Source: Vicugna pacos (Eukaryota > Chordata > Mammalia > Artiodactyla > Camelidae). Taken from it: a DNA stretch of 64,000 bases. Each line of letters starts with the position of its first letter. Positions within the stretch are counted from its first letter, which is position 1. Where the stretch lies: NCBI RefSeq assembly GCF_048564905.1, contig NC_133001.1, positions 21,763,743-21,827,742 of the forward strand. The letters are read 5' to 3'. Below the pieces are notes generated by a model that worked only from the letters and a program-made list of their open reading frames with translations, had not been told where the DNA came from and did no database searches. Below, one piece after another: positions 59,225 through 64,000 of the stretch. The position numbers were made by a program, and so were the translations under genes.

Positions 59225-60710
59225 ACAGTATGCCCAGCTGGATGGTATTGGCACAAAAACAGATCTATGGATCAATGGAACAGATTAGAGAGCCCAGAAA
59301 TAAACCCACAGACCTACAGTCAATCCATCTTTGACAAAGGAAGCAAGAATATACAATGGAGAAAGACAGTCTCTTTAGCAAGTGGTGTTGGGAAAACCAG
59401 ACAGCTGCATGTAAATCAATGAAGTTAGAACACTCCCTCACTCCATACACAAAAATAAACTCAAAATGACTTAAAGACTTAAATATAAGACAAGACACTA
59501 TAAACTTCTTAGAAGAAAACGTAGGCAAAACATTTTCTGACATGAATCTTAGCAATGTTCTCCTAGAGAAGTCTACCCAGGCAACAGAAATAAGTGCAAA
59601 AATAAACAAATGGGACCTAATTAAACTTATAAGCTTCTGCACAGCAAAAGAAACCACAAGCAAAACAAAATGACCACCTACAGAATGAGAGAAAATGTCT
59701 GCAAATGATGCGACCGACAAAGGCTTAATTTCTAGAATATACAAACAGCTCATACAACCTAACAAAAAAAACAAACAACCCGATCCAAAAATGAGCAGAA
59801 GACTGAAACAAGCAAATTCTCCAATGAAGACATACAAATGGCCAATAGGCATATGAAAAAAATGCTCAGTATCACTAATTACCAGAGAAATGCAAGTCAA
59901 AACTACAATAAAGTTATCATCATCTCACACCAGTCAGAATGGCCATCATTCAAAAGTTCACAAATGAAATGCTGGAGAGGATGTGGAGAAAAAGGAACCC
60001 TCCTACACTGCTGGTAGGAATGTAGTTTGGTGCAGTCATTATACAAAAAAGTCTTGAGATTCTTTAAACAACTAAAAATAGACCGACCCTATGATCCAGC
60101 AGTCCCACTCCTGGGCATATATCTGGAGGGAACTCTAATTCAAAAAGATACATGCACCCCAATATTCACAGCAGCACTATATACAATAGCCAAGACATGG
60201 AAACAACCTAAATGTCCACTGACAGATGACTAGATAAAGAAGCTGTGGTGTATTTATACAATGGAATACTACTCAGCCATAAAATAGAATAAAAGAATGC
60301 CATTTGTAGCAACATGGATGGACCTGAAGAGCATCATCCTAAGTGAAGTAAGCCAGAAAGAGAAAGGAAAATACCATATACTATCACTTACATGTGGAAT
60401 CTAAAAAAAAAAAAAAAAGACACAAATGAACTTGTCTGTTTCTGTTTTGTAGACTCACAGACATAGCAAACAACTTAAGGTTACCAAGGGGAAAGAGAGT
60501 GGGAAGGGATAAATTGGGAGTTCAAGATTTGCAAACTACTAAATATAAAATAGATAAACAAGTTTCTTCTGTAGAGCACAGGGAACTTTTTTACTATCTT
60601 GTAGCAAACTATAATGAAAAAGAATATGAAAATGAGTATATGTTTACGTATGACTGCAACATTATGCTGTATGCCAGAAATTGTAAACTGACTATATTTC
60701 AACAAAGAAA
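59225..60710 (+). mobile_element. 5'-truncated L1, ORF2 C-terminal region and 3'UTR
   Basis: About 1.5 kb: 'TGGCACAAAAACAGATCTAT', 'TCAATCCATCTTTGACAAAG', 'GGATGTGGAGAAAAAGGAAC', 'CCCACTCCTGGGCATATATC', 'ACTACTCAGCCATAAAATAG', 'TGACTATATTTCAACAAAGA'. It is one of the younger L1 copies by similarity and not coding: reading frames are broken. The reverse-strand 211-codon frame in it is an antisense shadow. Confidence 0.9.
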
Positions 60711-60829
60711 GACTAATGTTTCCCCTTGGATTAAAAAATAATAATGATCTGAAATTTAAAGCAGAACAATGCCCCTTTGTCCTCCTCCCACGGTACAGAC
60801 CTCAAAAATACTACTTATGTGATTTTTAA

Positions 60830-61920
60830 TGAATGAACAATATTTCATTATATGAATATATTATAATTTATTTAACCACTTCCCTATGACTGAACACTAT
60901 AATTAATTATAATTTTCACCATCAAAAATACCTGTGCTTATATGTAAGTCTAAGTACACCTAATTATTCCCTAGAGTGAAAGGAAAGGGCATGAACACTT
61001 TCAAGGTTTTTGGCTACATACTGCTAGTTTGTCTTCGAGAAATATTTACACCAATTCTTAATACAAACTGCAGTGGCTGAGAGTGGGTGTTTTCCCCTTA
61101 AACTTCCCACACTGGGTATTATCAATCTTTTTTTCCCCCCTCTTTCAAAATTGAGTTGAATTTCATATAACATGAAATCAACCATTTTACAGTGAGCAAT
61201 TTAAAACATTCACAATGTTGTGCTAGTATTCTTTTTCATCTGCTAATTAGGTGATTGGAAAAAACTTCTTTCTTTAAATTTCCTTAACTACTAGGGATAT
61301 TAAACATTTTGCATATATTTGGTGATCATTGGCTTTTCTTTTTTGTGAACTACCTGGCTATTTTTTTTTCTATTTGGATTTTTTGGGCCGTGTTTCATGC
61401 AAGTATTTAATGCGTGTTATATTTACAACATACATAATGCAACTATATTGACAACTTACCTTTTGACCATAAATTTTGTTTATGATGTCCCTTGGCATAT
61501 AAAGTTTTAATACTTCAAAACCATCCTACATTTCCTTCACATTTTATTTGACGTTCCAGTTATAAGGCCCTCACTAACTCCAAGATTTGTTATCTATACG
61601 TTCTTCCTGTTATTTAATGGTTTCATCTTTTACACTGAATGTTTAATCTAGATAGGATTTATTTGGTAGGAGGGAGGAAACGAACTTATTATTTTTGCAA
61701 ATAGTTACCAATGGTCTCAGCATTGTGTATTAAGCAATCCATCTTGATCATATAGTAATTACATGTATTAGGGTCTGCTTCTGAATTTTCTGTTCTATTT
61801 CATTGACCCAACTGGCCTGTATTTGTATTAGTATTACACTGCTAAAATTACTGTAGGATTTTAAATTCTTCATTCTTCTAAATAAGTTTTAAAAGCATTC
61901 TGTTGTTTCTCTAAAAAACA
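60830..61920 (-). mobile_element. Old L1M, antisense
   Basis: 'AATTTATTTAACCACTTCCC', 'TATTCCCTAGAGTGAAAGGA', 'AGTTACCAATGGTCTCAGCA' and 'TTTCATTGACCCAACTGGCC' are L1 ORF2/3' text in reverse. It is the only clear minus-strand L1 in the window. Confidence 0.65.
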
Positions 61921-61924
61921 TCCC

Positions 61925-62435
61925 TAGGGGCTGAGCACTGTATTAGTTACAATGTCCTAGGTAGCAAAAAGACTGAAAGCCAATTCAAAGAGGCTTAAAC
62001 AATAAAGGATTTTATTGGCTCTCAACTGAACCCAAAAGTAGATCAAATTTCAGAGTTGCTTGAAAGAATGGCTCATCAGTATCATTAACGACTCATGTAA
62101 TTCCATCTTCCATTTTCCAGCTCTGCTATCCATTTTGCCAAGTTCACCCTACAGCTAGGTCTCCTCATAGATATAGGATGGCTGCCAGGAGCAAATCCAG
62201 TCACTGAGTCTTCATTCACATCTAGCAGAAGACTAGTAGACTAGGCACCTTCAGCAGACTGCTTTTTGCTGAATCATCAGACTGAATACTATCGCCAACC
62301 CACTCTTTTTTTTTTTTTTTTAACCAATCACAACTAAGGAGAACAGGATTAAAATTACTTGCTAGGATTAATCAGGAGCAACCATAGCCCTGACTTGGAA
62401 TGGGTACTGGGGAGACAATCCCAACTTTTACTATA
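61925..62435. mobile_element. Old repeat nested in the antisense L1
   Basis: 'ACAATGTCCTAGGTAGCAAA', 'TGGCTGCCAGGAGCAAATCC', and a T16 run at about 62309. The L1 text stops before it and resumes after. Family not named; related to 33570-33965 in my reading. Confidence 0.45.
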
Positions 62436-62439
62436 ATTA

Positions 62440-62740
62440 GAATTGCTTTAAATGCAGTAATTTGAAATGAATTGGTATCTTCATAATACTGTATCTTTTT
62501 ATCCAAAGATATAGCACCTCTCCTATTTAAGTTTTCTGCTTTTCTTATATTTTAGTAAGGGCTTGTAGTTTTCTTCACATATATTTTGTACATATATCTA
62601 TTTATTCGACCAGTCTGTTTAATTCTAGATAATTTTATTTAGGGTTCTATCATGAATAGGATCTTATCTTCTGTTATATTTTGTACCTACTTGTATGATT
62701 TAAGATTTTCTCTTTTTTTAATTTTAGTTTACTATTTTAT
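62440..62740 (-). mobile_element. Old L1M antisense, continued
   Basis: 'AGTAAGGGCTTGTAGTTTTC', 'TTTAATTCTAGATAATTTTA', 'TTTAGGGTTCTATCATG' continue the reversed L1 text from 61920. Confidence 0.6.
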
Positions 62741-62744
62741 TTAT

Positions 62745-64000
62745 TTATTTTTTTAAGTTTAAACTAGCTTAAGCTTGAAAGAAAGTTTACTGGGTTATAT
62801 AACTGGGAAGTCCTAGACCACTCTTAGATACAAGCAAGAGGCCTCCGACCCAGGGCCCACACTCTATAGGGCCGCCACATACAACAGAAAAGAGAAATTT
62901 ATTAAAGAATGCATGAGTGTCTCTGCTACTCAGGATGTGGCACTTAGAACTGACAAATGCAACTTTTAATGCTGAACACTCCTTTTCATGACTACCATTG
63001 TTCAGGCTCCTGGACTGTTTCTCCACATTTCTTGCTCTGTGACCTCAAGCTAAAAAATGACTATTTAAATATTCTACCATTCTGACCTTGGAGAAAAACC
63101 CTGATCCTAAGTAAGAATAATTTAATTATGTTTTCATGAAAATAAAACTAAAACAAGATTAAATTTTCCAGAGATTCAATTTTGAAGTTCAGATTTAAAT
63201 TGTATTAAAATTTGATATTAATTATTATAGTTCCTCTTCAAATATCAATATATAACTTAAAGTATTTCAGAAGATAAGCAGCACATAAGAAAACATTTAA
63301 TTTTTCAAATTTTTGCAATTGTTTTAATTTACATTTTTGATGAAGTATATCCAAATTGGGTATATTTTAAATATCATTACATTTTAAAATATTTTAGATC
63401 GTTATTGTGAATGAAAGAAAATTAATATTTTGATTATAATAATGTTAGTGCTGAATAGAAGCAGGGGAAATAAATTTTATAGAATAAATTATGATTTAAG
63501 AGTCTTAATTTATTCTGCTTTATACTACCATTATATTACCACTCATCCTAAAATTCTGGCCCATCCTCACAACATGCAGGTTTGTGTTTTAAAATGACAT
63601 ATAAACAACACATGCTTTGTGGACCTCCATTCTTAGTCTTTCCCAGACTCCGCCAAGATTAGGGCAGGACCTGGTCCTGAGTTTTCTGTGGCCTATTTGT
63701 AGGTGGATCCAGGGATCCAAAGGCATTGTCAGGGTAGGATGGTGCTGACAGTCCACTCATATCCCAGCCTAGTAGAAAGTGAGCTTCTTTCTCTCAGTGT
63801 TTATTAATCCCGCTTGGACCACATGCTCATCCCAGACAAATCATGGTACTCAGGGAATATGGCACCATGACCAGCAGCATTCTCATATTTTCCCTCGTAA
63901 CTGGAAGTTGGAGCACATGGAGTTAAGAAGGAGCGAGTTCCTAAAGATGCTGGCAGTTAAAATTCAGTCCATCACACTGGAACCTAAGGTAGGTACTTAA
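62745..64000. other. No recognised gene; unique-looking to the window end
   Basis: A frame open to the window end at 63779 reaches 'AAGGTAGGTAC', which looks like a splice donor, but no homology supports an exon. Confidence 0.4.

Noticed and set aside
59265-59900. Minus-strand open frame of 211 codons
   Set aside because: It lies entirely inside a plus-strand L1 ORF2 C-terminal region and is its antisense shadow.
63779-64000. Exon ending in a splice-donor-like AAGGTAGGTAC at the window edge
   Set aside because: No homology; one donor-like motif by itself is common by chance.
1-64000. ACYP2 exons, TSPYL4, or DSE exons
   Set aside because: I read for their recognisable protein segments and saw none. 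Absence of TSPYL4 argues against the ancestral TSPYL1 locus; absence of ACYP2 exons is expected if only a large intron is covered.

Overview
This is mammalian intergenic or intronic DNA, most likely from a camelid. One tRNA-derived SINE (24698-24867) matches the camelid type. The younger LINE-1 tails share a 3' end of the form ACTATACTTCAATT plus poly(A), as I know it from camelid DNA. There is no bacterial-style gene packing. Apart from one retrogene, I see no protein-coding exon I can defend on either strand.

The only intact host gene is an intronless 417-codon ORF of the TSPY-like/NAP family at 14476-15729 (+). By recall, its sequence fits TSPYL6 better than TSPYL1. The transcribed unit (about 14294-17895) is a processed mRNA copy sitting inside an older LINE-1 3' region. 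The L1 reads up to about 14290 and resumes after about 17907. There is a poly(A) signal, a decayed A-tract and a diverged target-site duplication. In human, TSPYL6 lies in a large intron of ACYP2 on the opposite strand. If this is the same locus, the window is intronic in a minus-strand gene. A strong LINE-1/LTR plus-strand bias fits that.

Layout: 0.3-10.4 kb holds L2, MIR, one hAT MITE and old L1ME pieces amid unique DNA. 12.0-13.4 kb is a long L2 reverse-transcriptase relic. 13.8-19.06 kb is the L1 that carries the TSPYL retrogene and, further 3', an LTR. 20-25.7 kb has L2, MIR, a nested L1 pair, a MER2-type DNA transposon carrying the camelid SINE, and a short L1 tail. 28.5-33.5 kb has a MaLR LTR, L2 and a nested L1 stack. 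34-51 kb is mostly unique DNA with MIR/L2, microsatellites and one L1ME. 51.7-62.7 kb is an LTR, several L1s, a MaLR LTR, MIR, MER20 and one antisense L1. Two tiny retroposition scars (47659-47700 and 57250-57299) are visible because their target-site duplications survive.

All family names come from sequence memory; no database search was run. Repeat boundaries without a stated target-site duplication are good to roughly 20-50 bp.
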